Source: Paraburkholderia aspalathi
GTDB lineage: Bacteria > Pseudomonadota > Gammaproteobacteria > Burkholderiales > Burkholderiaceae
Direction: 5' to 3'
NCBI RefSeq assembly: GCF_900116445.1
Contig: NZ_FPBH01000008.1
Location: forward strand, 124,001 to 188,000
DNA length: 64,000 nt
In this document: positions 46,240-55,102 of the stretch, piece after piece
Layout: each line of letters begins with the position of its first letter
How positions within the stretch are numbered: the stretch's first letter is position 1
Notes under the pieces: model-generated
The model's input: the letters and a program-made list of their open reading frames with translations, nothing else
What the model was told of the DNA's origin: nothing
The model's database searches: none
Position numbers and translations under genes: made by a program

Positions 46240-47697
46240 ATGGAAATCCGCGATCCTTCCCCCGGCCTCTACAACGAAGATCTCGCGCCCGCCAGGCAGC
46301 GCAACTGGGGTGCATTCAGCATCTTCAACGTCTGGACCTCGGACGTGCACAGCCTTTGGGGCTACTACCTCGCCGCGAGCCTGTTCCTGCTGTGCGGCAG
46401 CTTTATCAACTTCGTGCTGGCGATCGGACTCGGCTCGCTGGTGATCTTCGCGCTCATGAACCTGATCGGCTACGCCGGCGAGAAAACCGGCGTGCCTTAT
46501 CCGGTGCTGGCTCGCGCCTCCTTTGGCGTGTGGGGCGCCAACCTGGCAGCCATGGTGCGCGCCGTGGTGGCCTGCTTCTGGTACGGCGCGCAAACGGCGG
46601 CCGCGTCGGGCGCGATGGTCGCGTTGCTGATCCGCAGCGACAGCCTGATGGCGTTCCACAAGGGCACGCAGGTACTCGGCCACTCAGGGCTGGAGGTGAT
46701 CTGCTACGTGGTCATCTGGGCGCTGCAGTTGCTCATCATCCAGAAGGGCATGGAAACGGTGCGCAAGTTCCAGGACTGGGCCGGCCCGGCGGTGTGGGTC
46801 GCGATGCTGATCCTGGCGATTGGCCTGTGCGTGAAGGCTGGCGGTTTCTCGTTCACCCACGGCATTCCGATGGACGTGCTGCTCCAGAAGACCGGCGACG
46901 CCGGCGTCAGCGGCGAGCCGGGCTCGTTCTGGGCGCTGATGGCTGTGGGCGCGACCTGGATCACCTACTTCGCAGCGCTCTACCTGAATTTTTGCGACTT
47001 CTCGCGCTACGCGAAAAATCGTGACGCTGTAAAAAAAGGAAATTTGTGGGGCCTGCCGGTCAACCTGATCGCGTTCTCGCTGGTCGCCGGCGTGACCACC
47101 ATCGCCGCCTTCAAGGTGTACGGCGAAGTGCTGCTTCACCCCGAACAGATTTCCGCCAAGTTCGACAGCTGGGTGTTGGCGCTCATCGCGGCACTGACCT
47201 TCGCGGTCGCCACGCTGGGTATTAACGTGGTGGCCAATTTCGTTTCGGCGGCATTCGACATCTCCAACACGTTCCCCAAGCGGATCAGCTTCAAGAGGGG
47301 TGGCTACATCGCCGCGGCCATCGCGCTGGTGCTCTATCCGTTCGCGCCGTGGGAAGGCAACGCCGCGCATTTCGTCAACGCGATCGGCGCCACGATGGGC
47401 CCGCTGCTGGGGATCATTCTGGTGGACTACTACCTGGTGGCCAAAGGCAATATCAATGTTGCAGCGCTCTATCAGGAGCACGGCGAGTATCGCTACGAAG
47501 GTGGCTGGAACGTCAACGCGCTGGTCTCCGCCGCGGTCGGCAGCGTGTTTTCAACTTTCTTGCCTAACTTCACCAATCTGCTGCCCGTCTGGTGGAATAC
47601 CTATGGGTGGTTCTTCGGCGTGGTGATCGGCGGCGGCATGTATCTGATCATGGCTACGCTGCGGCCGCGAGCGGCGATCGCGCCGACCGGTGCCTGA
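46240..47697 (+). CDS. NCS1-family cation symporter (nucleobase/allantoin/hydantoin type)
   Basis: 485 residues, ATG with AAAGGAGATG upstream. About twelve membrane segments. Family signatures are NWGAFSIFNVWTSDVHSLWGYYLAASLF at the start, EKTGVPYPVLARASFGVWGANLAAMVRAVVACFWYGAQ, and TYFAALYLNFCDFSRYAKN. NCS1 proteins import purines, pyrimidines, allantoin, hydantoins or thiamine. No metabolic partner gene is adjacent, so substrate is undetermined. Confidence 0.88.
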   Translation: MEIRDPSPGLYNEDLAPARQRNWGAFSIFNVWTSDVHSLWGYYLAASLFLLCGSFINFVLAIGLGSLVIFALMNLIGYAGEKTGVPYPVLARASFGVWGANLAAMVRAVVACFWYGAQTAAASGAMVALLIRSDSLMAFHKGTQVLGHSGLEVICYVVIWALQLLIIQKGMETVRKFQDWAGPAVWVAMLILAIGLCVKAGGFSFTHGIPMDVLLQKTGDAGVSGEPGSFWALMAVGATWITYFAALYLNFCDFSRYAKNRDAVKKGNLWGLPVNLIAFSLVAGVTTIAAFKVYGEVLLHPEQISAKFDSWVLALIAALTFAVATLGINVVANFVSAAFDISNTFPKRISFKRGGYIAAAIALVLYPFAPWEGNAAHFVNAIGATMGPLLGIILVDYYLVAKGNINVAALYQEHGEYRYEGGWNVNALVSAAVGSVFSTFLPNFTNLLPVWWNTYGWFFGVVIGGGMYLIMATLRPRAAIAPTGA

Positions 47698-47709
47698 AGG
47701 TTTTCCTGA

Positions 47710-47744
47710 CGCGCCGGTAGGGGCGACTCCCGGCCTCCGGCGCG
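47710..47744 (+). terminator. GC-rich hairpin after the NCS1 gene
   Basis: CGCGCCGG pairs with CCGGCGCG across a 19-base loop, starting 12 bases past the stop codon. There is no T tract; termination-like structure only. Confidence 0.35.
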
Positions 47745-47826
47745 CGGAACAGGCACGGCAACAATGCTTATGGTTGGCCGTCGCCGGGCATGCTAGGATT
47801 TCTCGCAAACAACTCCGGAGACTGCT

Positions 47827-48210
47827 ATGCCGTTCATCTGCGAAAACGTTGAATGTCGCGCCGTGCTGGCCCGCGGGCAGGTTAGATCCATTCACGAGGA
47901 CGCGGGGTGGTGCTTCTACTGCCCAGACTGCAAAGCGAGGAACGCGTTAAAGGATATCGGTGAGCCGGGCGGTCACGTTGAGTTGGTTCAACCGGAGAGA
48001 TCCGGTCTCCCGCACAAGGTGATTGCGACGGCTCGACCGCTGGAGGACGGCAAGTACGCGGCGCAATTGCGCGTGCAAAGAGCGCTCGGTATGAAAGGGA
48101 CTTACGCGGTCGAAGAACACTGGGAACAGCTCGGTGTATTCCCCGACCCGAACCAGGCTGTCGCGCATGCGAAGTCTATTGCGGCAGACCTGTTGGACCG
48201 AAAGGCCTAG
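47827..48210 (+). CDS. hypothetical protein with N-terminal zinc-ribbon-like cysteines
   Basis: 127 residues, ATG with CGGAGA upstream. The N-terminal part contains Cys5, Cys10, then CFYCPDC (about 29-35), a possible zinc ribbon. The C-terminal part (HKVIATARPLEDGKYAAQLRVQRALGMKGTYAVEEHWEQLGVFPDPNQAVAHAKSIAADLLDRKA) looks like the short DUF-type domains common in Burkholderia. No function recognised. Confidence 0.72.
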   Translation: MPFICENVECRAVLARGQVRSIHEDAGWCFYCPDCKARNALKDIGEPGGHVELVQPERSGLPHKVIATARPLEDGKYAAQLRVQRALGMKGTYAVEEHWEQLGVFPDPNQAVAHAKSIAADLLDRKA

Positions 48211-48224
48211 TCCCGAGCGCAACC

Positions 48225-48683
48225 TCACGGCGCATCGACGGGAGCGAGCTTGATAAATAGTTTCGCGGCTTCGTTGCCGTGCGACAAGGCGCGCAGTGCA
48301 AGTGAGAGCGCTAGCTGTGCGTCATGGGCGACCGCACTCCGGTCCTGATCGAAGAGTTTGACGGCATGGCGCATATGCTGCGCCGCCTGATCGTGAAGCT
48401 CGGCCGCCAATGCGTGCTGTTTTGCGGCGTTTGTGTTGTCTGCGCCAGAGCCGGTCGATGCCGGTGCGACCGGCGGCGTGTTCGCGCTGTGTGCGCCGGC
48501 GTCGTGTGCCTGATCGATCGCGTGCAAGGTGTGGCCATGGGCCATCATCGCCTGATGTGCAGCGTGGGCATAGTCCTTACCCGCCTCGAAATGCCGCGAC
48601 GCCCCGCGGTGAAATCGGGAGGCCTGCTCGTGATGTGACGCTGCAGCTTCAAGATGTTCTTTTTTGTTGTGCTTCGTGCTCAT
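48225..48683 (-). CDS. hypothetical His/Ala-rich helical protein
   Basis: 152 residues with AGGAG upstream of the ATG. Composition is strongly biased to Ala and His (SHHEQASRFHRGASRHFEAGKDYAHAAHQAMMAHGHTLHAIDQAHDAGAHSA) with TPR-like helical spacing, and a second similar helical half after a Pro/Thr linker. No signal peptide. It might bind metal or fold as a helical hairpin. No family recognised. Confidence 0.68.
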   Translation of the reverse strand: MSTKHNKKEHLEAAASHHEQASRFHRGASRHFEAGKDYAHAAHQAMMAHGHTLHAIDQAHDAGAHSANTPPVAPASTGSGADNTNAAKQHALAAELHDQAAQHMRHAVKLFDQDRSAVAHDAQLALSLALRALSHGNEAAKLFIKLAPVDAP

Positions 48684-48897
48684 ACCGGCTCCTGTAAGTC
48701 CATAAGACCAACGCCGATGACGACCGATTCGAAGACCAGTGGCGGGTCGAAAACCACTGGATTCGAATTTACACGCACTTGCACGCCCGGTGACATTTTC
48801 GTCGCGCGGAATACTTCAACAACCGACAGCGGGTGAGGGTCGAATACGAATGACCACGGCAAACATGGCGGCAGCCATCGCTATCTATCCTGGTCCC

Positions 48898-51060
48898 TCA
48901 GAACGAGAACGTTGTATTGAGCATCACCAGACGCGCCTCGCCGACCGCAATGATCAGATTGCTGCTGCTTGACGGGTAATACGTCTTGTCGAAGACGTTC
49001 TTCACGTTGAGTTGCACACGCGTTGGGATCTTGCCGATCTTCGTTTCGTAGGCGGCGAACAGATCGGCGACGACGTAGCCTGGCAGCGTAAAGCTGTTTG
49101 CCGTATCGCCCGGGCGCTTTCCGACCAGCCGCGCACCGCCGCCGAAACGCCATTGCCCCGGCAGATAGGGCAGCATCGTGTCGTACACGGCAAACACGCT
49201 GCCGCTATGGCGCGCGGCATTCGCGAGACGCGTGTTGTCTTCGCGGTCGACGGCATCCGTGTAGGCATAACTCGCAATCACGCTGACATGCCGTGTCAGC
49301 TGACCGGCGACATCGAGTTCGATCCCGCGTGAACGTGCGCTGCCGATTGTCGACGTCGTATCGCCGACGGTGACCGCGACATTCTGCTTGTCGATCTGAT
49401 AGACCGCGAGCGTGCCTGTAATGCCGGGCTTCGCTTCGAACTTCAAGCCGGCTTCGTAGACCCTGCCGCGCTCGGGCGCGAGCGGCTCGCTGACCTCCGT
49501 GGCAACGTTCGGCACGAACGACTTGCTGAAGTTCGCATAGGCGGACAACGCGGGAGTGAGCTTGTACACGAGCCCGAACTGCGGCAGCCACACTTGCCCG
49601 TGCGAGTGATCGGCGATGACGAATGGACGCCCAACGCCGGAAAGTTGCTGCCAGTTTTCCCAGCGCACACCGCCGATGGCGATCAGGCGGTCGGTCAGGT
49701 GGACCGTGTCCTGCGTAAGCAGCGAGTACGTATGGACCTTCGAGAGGCTGTCGCTTTGCGACGCGCTCGCTGTGCCGCCCGTCGAGAGCGTCCCATAGAC
49801 CGGGTCGTACAGGTTGAATCCGGACACTGCCTTGCCGCGGATCGTGTCGCCACGGAAGGAGCGCTGCCGTTCGTATTCGCCGCCCACATAGACTTCGTGG
49901 CGCATACCCGCGAGGTTCAGGTCGCCGACCGCGCCGATCGTGGCGATCTCGTCGGAATCGTTGCGGCCAAGGTTTGCATCCGATGAACGGCTCATGATGC
50001 CGGTCGTGCTGTTGAATGCCGTTGCGCGGGTCAGGTACTGATCGTAGCGGTCGCGGCTCCACCCGTAGGTGGCACGCATGCGCCACTGCTCGGAGAACCG
50101 GTGTTCGATCTTGGCGCGAAGCGTTTCCTGCTTGCCGGTACTTTGCGCCCATGCTTCTTCGTAACGGGTGTAGCGCAACGCGTCGTCCAGATGACCGTTC
50201 ACCAGAACCGTCCCGCGGTCGAAGGGCGTCGTGTAATCGACGTACTGGTAGCTCAGATCGATCGAGGTGTTGGCGTCGTGCCACGACAGTGATGGCGCGA
50301 TTAGCGCGTCGCGCTGCCGTCCGAAGCTGCGCCAGTAACGCGCGGTGTTGTATTCACCGGTCAGCCGGAAGGCTAGCGTGCCTCCCGCCACCTGACCCGG
50401 TTGTCCGATCGGGCCGGTGAGGTCGAAGCTGGTTCCGCTGCCACGGTGGCTGGTGTACGTCGCCGATACCGAGCCGTGCAGTTCGTCCTCCGGTTTGCGC
50501 GTGATCATGTTGATCACACCGCCCGGTTCCTGAATTCCGTACAGCAGCGAAGCCGGCCCCTTCAATACTTCGACACGATCGATCGTGGCCAGATAGCTGT
50601 GCAGGATCGGCGATCGGATGCCGTCGACAAGGATCGAGCCGTCGTTGTTCGAGCCGAAGCCACGCTTGATGAACGCATCGCGTGTTCCGCCGAGCGTGTT
50701 GGTCTGGGTGATGCCGCTGACGTTGCCAAGCACATCGTCGAGGCTCCGCGCCTGCTGATCCTGCATCACGCTCGAACTGACTACCGCGACAGACTGCGGA
50801 ATCTCGCTGATTTTCCGCTCGCCACCGCCGGATATCTGGCTGGTGAGCGGGCGATAACCGACCGTCGGTTCGGGGTCCGGTGCTGCGCGTACGGAAACCG
50901 CCGGCAACTCTTTCTCCGTGGGCGTTTGATCGCTGGTGACGTCGGCCGAGGCGCCGATCGCGGAATGCGTCGAAGCTGCGTACATCAGGAAGGCTATGTG
51001 CAGACCGAAGCCGAAACGGCGGTAACGCCCCGGGAGCGCGGAAATTCGCAGAAAACGCAT
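48898..51060 (-). CDS. TonB-dependent siderophore receptor
   Basis: 720 residues. A long signal peptide (to about 38, ending IGASAD) precedes a plug domain (ISEIPQSVAVVSSSVMQDQQARSLDDVLGNVSGITQ, IKRGFGSNNDGSILVDGIRSP, IDRVEVLKGPASLLYGIQEPGGVINMITRKP). A 22-strand barrel follows, ending MLNTTFSF with the terminal Phe. It matches the FhuA/FpvA class. A Fur box lies about 100 bases upstream. No siderophore synthesis genes lie here, so it probably takes up a foreign siderophore. Confidence 0.92.
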   Translation of the reverse strand: MRFLRISALPGRYRRFGFGLHIAFLMYAASTHSAIGASADVTSDQTPTEKELPAVSVRAAPDPEPTVGYRPLTSQISGGGERKISEIPQSVAVVSSSVMQDQQARSLDDVLGNVSGITQTNTLGGTRDAFIKRGFGSNNDGSILVDGIRSPILHSYLATIDRVEVLKGPASLLYGIQEPGGVINMITRKPEDELHGSVSATYTSHRGSGTSFDLTGPIGQPGQVAGGTLAFRLTGEYNTARYWRSFGRQRDALIAPSLSWHDANTSIDLSYQYVDYTTPFDRGTVLVNGHLDDALRYTRYEEAWAQSTGKQETLRAKIEHRFSEQWRMRATYGWSRDRYDQYLTRATAFNSTTGIMSRSSDANLGRNDSDEIATIGAVGDLNLAGMRHEVYVGGEYERQRSFRGDTIRGKAVSGFNLYDPVYGTLSTGGTASASQSDSLSKVHTYSLLTQDTVHLTDRLIAIGGVRWENWQQLSGVGRPFVIADHSHGQVWLPQFGLVYKLTPALSAYANFSKSFVPNVATEVSEPLAPERGRVYEAGLKFEAKPGITGTLAVYQIDKQNVAVTVGDTTSTIGSARSRGIELDVAGQLTRHVSVIASYAYTDAVDREDNTRLANAARHSGSVFAVYDTMLPYLPGQWRFGGGARLVGKRPGDTANSFTLPGYVVADLFAAYETKIGKIPTRVQLNVKNVFDKTYYPSSSSNLIIAVGEARLVMLNTTFSF

Positions 51061-51161
51061 GTGTCAGGAGACCGCCTCCCAACTCATGCGAGAACGCAGA
51101 AAGGTGGTTGTAGCGGTGAGCTAAGGGTTATGAAAGAGATCGGATGTTAATGTAAATGGGA

Positions 51162-51179
51162 ATCGTTATCAATAACGAT
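51162..51179. promoter_or_regulatory. Fur box upstream of the TonB receptor
   Basis: ATCGTTAT-CA-ATAACGAT is a perfect 8-bp-arm dyad, and the complement reads GATCGTTATTGATAACGATTC, close to the classical GATAATGATAATCATTATC Fur consensus. AT-rich flanks follow. Iron-dependent repression of the receptor is expected. Confidence 0.72.
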
Positions 51180-51194
51180 CAAAAAAATAAGATG

Positions 51195-52250
51195 TTAGGC
51201 AGGCGTTGCGGGTTGGGGCGAATTGCGACGCTGCTGTTTTTCCAGGTCCAACCTGACTATGCGCGCTGCTGACGCCAGGTAAAGCGGTGATGGATTACGA
51301 CGGTCCTCGCAAAGACACGTGTACGCCAACTTGATCGCATGATCGTCGTTTGACGCCACGGCCATCCGGCACACGTCGTCCCAGTCAACGACGGCGTCAG
51401 GCGACTCTGTTTCAACGTTCGCAGCCTTGCGGACCGTTGCATACGCCGCGCACAGCGCAATCCACAAACCAGGCAGCAATTGTTTCGCCAACGCGTCAGG
51501 CAATTGCGCGAGGAGGATTCGTGCCGCGTGTGTCGCCGTAACCGTGTGAAGCACCGTGAAGTCCGGCGAGCGCCAGTAGGCGTTAATCGTCGCCCGCGCC
51601 AGATCATCGAGTAAGGACACAGCGACCGGAGGCGCAAGCACGGCTTGCCTGAACCGCACATCGCCCGCGACGGCGCGCAAGCGTGACGTGATGGAGTTGC
51701 CCTGTACGACACTGTCGTCTATTGCACGTACGACGTTGTCAAACCCGGCTTCGACGTTTTCCGCCGTGCGGGCCTCATCGAAACGGGCGTCAATCGGCAG
51801 ATGCGACGAGATTAATGCGGCGAGGCCGGAGGCGATTTCGCCGGGATGTGCCGCCTCGATGCCGTATGCCAAACGGATAAGCGCGTGAAATGCCTGCGTT
51901 GCAGGTGCGAACGGCACCTCTTCCAGCACTGCCGCGATGACCGGGACGGAGCCGGCTTCGGCGATCCAGTCCAGAAAACACAAGCGCAAGGCACCGAATG
52001 CGGCGGCATTGCCGAGCTGCCGCGACCATTCGTGACGGCTGACGATTGTGTCGACAGGCGGCGCGCTTAATGCATATTCGCGTTCCCACATATCGAAGAA
52101 TTCCTGCAGTCGAGCAGGCGACGCTCCCATCCCGGCCAACGCGACAAGCGCCATTGGACAATGATTGGTCGTACCTCTGGCCATCAGGTCGAAGCGAGCG
52201 TTTGCATCCAGAAGCTCATTCAACTTTTCGTGAGCGGGGTCGTTGCGCAT
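51195..52250 (-). CDS. questin-oxidase-like protein (DUF4243 family)
   Basis: 351 residues, all-helical in appearance. The N-terminal NHCPMALVALAGMGASPARLQEFFDMWEREYAL and the later AFHALIRLAYGIEAAHPGEIASGLAALIS are the landmarks of the questin oxidase family, whose fungal members (GedK, AflY) act as cofactor-poor Baeyer-Villiger-type oxidases on anthraquinones. Bacterial members are uncharacterised. It is divergent from soxR, with a SoxR box in its promoter, so redox-cycling compounds such as quinones are plausible inducers and substrates. Confidence 0.68.
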   Translation of the reverse strand: MRNDPAHEKLNELLDANARFDLMARGTTNHCPMALVALAGMGASPARLQEFFDMWEREYALSAPPVDTIVSRHEWSRQLGNAAAFGALRLCFLDWIAEAGSVPVIAAVLEEVPFAPATQAFHALIRLAYGIEAAHPGEIASGLAALISSHLPIDARFDEARTAENVEAGFDNVVRAIDDSVVQGNSITSRLRAVAGDVRFRQAVLAPPVAVSLLDDLARATINAYWRSPDFTVLHTVTATHAARILLAQLPDALAKQLLPGLWIALCAAYATVRKAANVETESPDAVVDWDDVCRMAVASNDDHAIKLAYTCLCEDRRNPSPLYLASAARIVRLDLEKQQRRNSPQPATPA

Positions 52251-52281
52251 ATCGCCGTCTCTCGGTCAAAGGAACGAATCC

Positions 52282-52312
52282 ATTCTGAAAGTTCAAGTAG
52301 ACTTGAAGTCAA
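52282..52312 (-). promoter_or_regulatory. SoxR-controlled promoter with 19-bp spacer
   Basis: TTCAAGT-AG-ACTTGAA at 52292-52307 matches the SoxR box. On the minus strand, TTGACT (52312-52307) and CAGAAT (52287-52282) serve as -35 and -10, separated by 19 bases that contain the box. Overlong spacers are the hallmark of MerR-family activation. It would drive the questin-oxidase-like gene. Confidence 0.68.
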
Positions 52313-52330
52313 GAGAGAATTCGTGGAAAC

Positions 52331-52822
52331 GTGATGAACGAGACGACGATTACAATTGGCGACCTGGCTAGACGCTCGGGCGTAGCGGCGAGTGCGATTC
52401 GTTTCTACGAGGAGCAGGGGCTGATCAGCAGTACCCGAACAGAAGGTGGCCATCGGCAGTATCGAAGGGAGGTCCTTCGCCGCGTCGGATTCATCCGCGC
52501 CGCACAGGCTGTCGGCTTGAACCTCTCGGAAATTCGTTCTGCCCTTGAGACGTTGCCCGGGCAACGCACACCGACCAAGCAGGATTGGCAGCGTCTCTCT
52601 CGCGCCTGGCAGCCTCTGCTTCAGGAACGCATCGACGGTCTTATTGCATTGCGCGATCAACTCGCGTCCTGTGTCGGCTGCGGCTGCCTTTCGCTGAAGT
52701 CCTGTTCTCTCTACAATCCCGGCGATATTGCCCGACGACGAGGAAGCGGTGCGCGATATCTGTCGGGCGACACCGCGCGCGCTGTGTTGGCGGACGATAT
52801 CGCGGATAAACAGAAAACGTGA
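52331..52822 (+). CDS. soxR: redox-sensing MerR-family regulator SoxR
   Basis: 163 residues; the ATG at 52334 is an equal alternative. The MerR DNA-binding domain (ITIGDLARRSGVAASAIRFYEEQGLISSTRTEGGHRQYRREVLRRVGFIRAAQAVGLNLSEIRSAL) is followed by the dimer helix and the [2Fe-2S] motif CVGCGCLSLKSC (Cys-x2-Cys-x-Cys-x5-Cys), diagnostic for SoxR. It senses redox-cycling drugs or superoxide. No soxS is adjacent; its box lies in the promoter of the divergent questin-oxidase-like gene. Confidence 0.93.
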   Translation: MMNETTITIGDLARRSGVAASAIRFYEEQGLISSTRTEGGHRQYRREVLRRVGFIRAAQAVGLNLSEIRSALETLPGQRTPTKQDWQRLSRAWQPLLQERIDGLIALRDQLASCVGCGCLSLKSCSLYNPGDIARRRGSGARYLSGDTARAVLADDIADKQKT

Positions 52823-52903
52823 GACGACGGAACTGATAACTCATCTGTGAAACGCTCGCACCGGCCTCCTTCGCTGGAGACGCCGCTGAACCCAAAAGGA
52901 AGC

Positions 52904-53335
52904 ATGAAACGACTATTCCTCGCTGCGCTCGCAGCCACCTCTTTCGCGACTTGCGTTTACGCGCAAAGCAACGACCCCGGCCCGCTCGTCACGCCTGCGG
53001 GCAAACTGCAATTCGAGCGCGTCGACCGTGATTTCGTGGGGACGCTCGACAAGGAAATGTTCGACCGCTTCGGTGCGAACACGCTCTCGCACTTCGACGA
53101 TGTCGGCAACTCAAATGACACCGTCACCCGCATGCTCGTGCAAACGGATTCCGGCCCGGTGCTGTACGACTTTCGCCACCGTCCGCCGCTTGTGCAGCGT
53201 CTGGGAGAGCGCATGACGGTCAAACGCGTGTTCTGGCAAAGCGATGAAGTCGTGATGCAAAGCTCGCAAGGCTGGTTCCGATTCAAACGCGGCGTGCTGA
53301 CGAAGCTGCAGTCGTCTACGACGACGTACCATTGA
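52904..53335 (+). CDS. hypothetical exported protein
   Basis: 143 residues from the ATG with AAAAGGAAGC upstream. A signal peptide (MKRLFLAALAATSFATCVYAQ) is followed by a small beta-rich domain (GKLQFERVDRDFVGTLDKEMFDRFGANTLSHFDDVGNSNDTVTRMLVQTDSGPVLYDFRHRPPLVQRLG). No known motif. It follows soxR by about 80 bases. Confidence 0.7.
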   Translation: MKRLFLAALAATSFATCVYAQSNDPGPLVTPAGKLQFERVDRDFVGTLDKEMFDRFGANTLSHFDDVGNSNDTVTRMLVQTDSGPVLYDFRHRPPLVQRLGERMTVKRVFWQSDEVVMQSSQGWFRFKRGVLTKLQSSTTTYH

Positions 53336-53352
53336 TTGCGCGCGCACTTCTA

Positions 53353-54261
53353 TCACCCTGACGGGTTTGTCATCGCCTTGTCCAGTTTCTCCAGAAGAAA
53401 TTCAGCAAAGACCGCCACCGCAGGCGGCACCGGTGGGCGGCTCGTGTAGACGAGCTGCAAGCCGAGGCCGGTACCGGCGCGCCGATAGGTCGGCAGCACG
53501 CGCACCAGTTTCCCCTGCGCGATGATTGGTTCAACTATTAACTGCGGCAGCAGCGCAATGCCCAGTCCCGCAATGCAAGCCTGCGCCAGCACGCGCATGT
53601 CGTTGACCGCGAACCGGCTGTTGATCGTCACTTCCTGACTACCGCGTGGCCCCTGCAGACGCCACGTGCTGCGACTCTGGCGATTGGAAATCGTCAGACA
53701 GTCGTGTTCGGCCAGTTCACGCAGCGTGCGTGGCGCAGCGCGCCGTTCCAGATAGGCCGGACTCGCCGCGAGGATCATTGCGCTCGGCGCCAGCCGACGC
53801 ACCTTAAGGCCGCTACGGCTCTCAATACCCATGCGCAACGCCAGATCGACGCGCTCGGCGATCAGATCGGTAGGCGTATCGTCGAGCAGAAAGTCGACGC
53901 TGATGTTTGGATAGCGCGCGTAGAACTCGACCAGCCATTCCATGCGGAAGAATTCGAACAGGCCGGCCATCGCGGTGACGCGAACCGAGCCGGACGGTGT
54001 CTGCTCGTCTGCATGGAGCCGGCCGATCTCGAGGATCTGATCAAGCGCCGGCGCATAGCGCTCGAACAGCGCCTGACCTTCCGTGCTCGGTGCGAGCTTG
54101 CGAGTCGAGCGATGCAGCAGACGTGTGCCGAGTTGCCCTTCGAGTTGATCGATGCGCCGGCTCAGCGTATTTGCCGGCATCTGCAGACGGCGCGCCGCCT
54201 CGGAGAAGCTGCCGGCGCGGACGACCTGAACGAACATCGCCAGATCATTCAGATCGAGCAT
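53353..54261 (-). CDS. LysR-family regulator
   Basis: 302 residues with GGAGAG before the ATG. The winged helix is MLDLNDLAMFVQVVRAGSFSEAARRLQMPANTLSRRIDQLEGQLGTRLLHRSTRKLAPSTEG (DsdC/CrgA branch), with a substrate-binding domain after it. It is divergent from the yceI-nmrA-AhpD-like unit across 192 bases and probably controls it. Confidence 0.87.
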   Translation of the reverse strand: MLDLNDLAMFVQVVRAGSFSEAARRLQMPANTLSRRIDQLEGQLGTRLLHRSTRKLAPSTEGQALFERYAPALDQILEIGRLHADEQTPSGSVRVTAMAGLFEFFRMEWLVEFYARYPNISVDFLLDDTPTDLIAERVDLALRMGIESRSGLKVRRLAPSAMILAASPAYLERRAAPRTLRELAEHDCLTISNRQSRSTWRLQGPRGSQEVTINSRFAVNDMRVLAQACIAGLGIALLPQLIVEPIIAQGKLVRVLPTYRRAGTGLGLQLVYTSRPPVPPAVAVFAEFLLEKLDKAMTNPSG

Positions 54262-54453
54262 GACATCTCTCCATAAATGGATGAATCAAATCCGATTTTA
54301 CCATCTAGTGTGAAGCGTCTTTAATCCCCATACTTGGTGTGTCACGCAGGAGGTGGCCGTAAAAGGCCATTCTTCCGCTCCACTCTACGGTGGCATTGCA
54401 TATCCCCGAAACCGCGCACGGGCGCGGCAACTTAATGATTCAAGGACATTGAT

Positions 54454-55032
54454 TTGAAGAAGCATCTGATGATTGCGGCTGGTGCATTCGCCGCCTCACT
54501 GTCGTTTTCGACCTTCGCGGACGTATCGACGTACCAGATTGATCCGGAACACACGTACCCGAGTTTCGAGGCCGATCACATCGGCGGCCTGTCGGTCTGG
54601 CGTGGCAAGTTCGACAAGTCGCAAGGCACGGTGACGCTCGACCGCGCGGCAGAGACCGGAACGGTTGAAGTGACGACCGGCATTGCGTCAATCCACACGG
54701 GTAGCACAAAGCTCGACCAGAACCTGCAGTCGGACCAGTTCTTCGATGCATCGAAGTTCCCGGAAGCAACCTACAAAGGCACGATCAAGTTCAAGGGCGA
54801 CAAGCCGGCCTCTGTCGTCGGCAATCTGACGATGCATGGCGTGACCAAACCGCTGACGCTGAAGATCGACTCGTTCAAGTGCACGCCGCATCCAATGCTC
54901 AAGCGCGAAGTGTGCGGTGTCGATGCAGTGGGTGAATTCGATCGCAGCGACTTCGGCGTCGACTTTGGCAAGGCATACGGTTTCAGTATGAAGACCAGGC
55001 TGCTCATCTCGGCCGAAGCGCTGAAGCAGTAA
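54454..55032 (+). CDS. YceI-family periplasmic protein
   Basis: 192 residues from a TTG with AAGGA upstream. A signal peptide ([22 protein letters not shown]) is followed by the YceI lipocalin-like barrel ([77 protein letters not shown]). YceI proteins bind polyisoprenoids or quinones. Cotranscription with an NmrA-like and an AhpD-fold gene suggests quinone- or redox-linked stress. Confidence 0.88.
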   Translation: MKKHLMIAAGAFAASLSFSTFADVSTYQIDPEHTYPSFEADHIGGLSVWRGKFDKSQGTVTLDRAAETGTVEVTTGIASIHTGSTKLDQNLQSDQFFDASKFPEATYKGTIKFKGDKPASVVGNLTMHGVTKPLTLKIDSFKCTPHPMLKREVCGVDAVGEFDRSDFGVDFGKAYGFSMKTRLLISAEALKQ

Positions 55033-55102
55033 TTCCATCGGACCGCTGCGCTCGCCGCGTGAGCTAGCATCGTCCCAACAAAATACCCCATGGAGAACAA
55101 CC

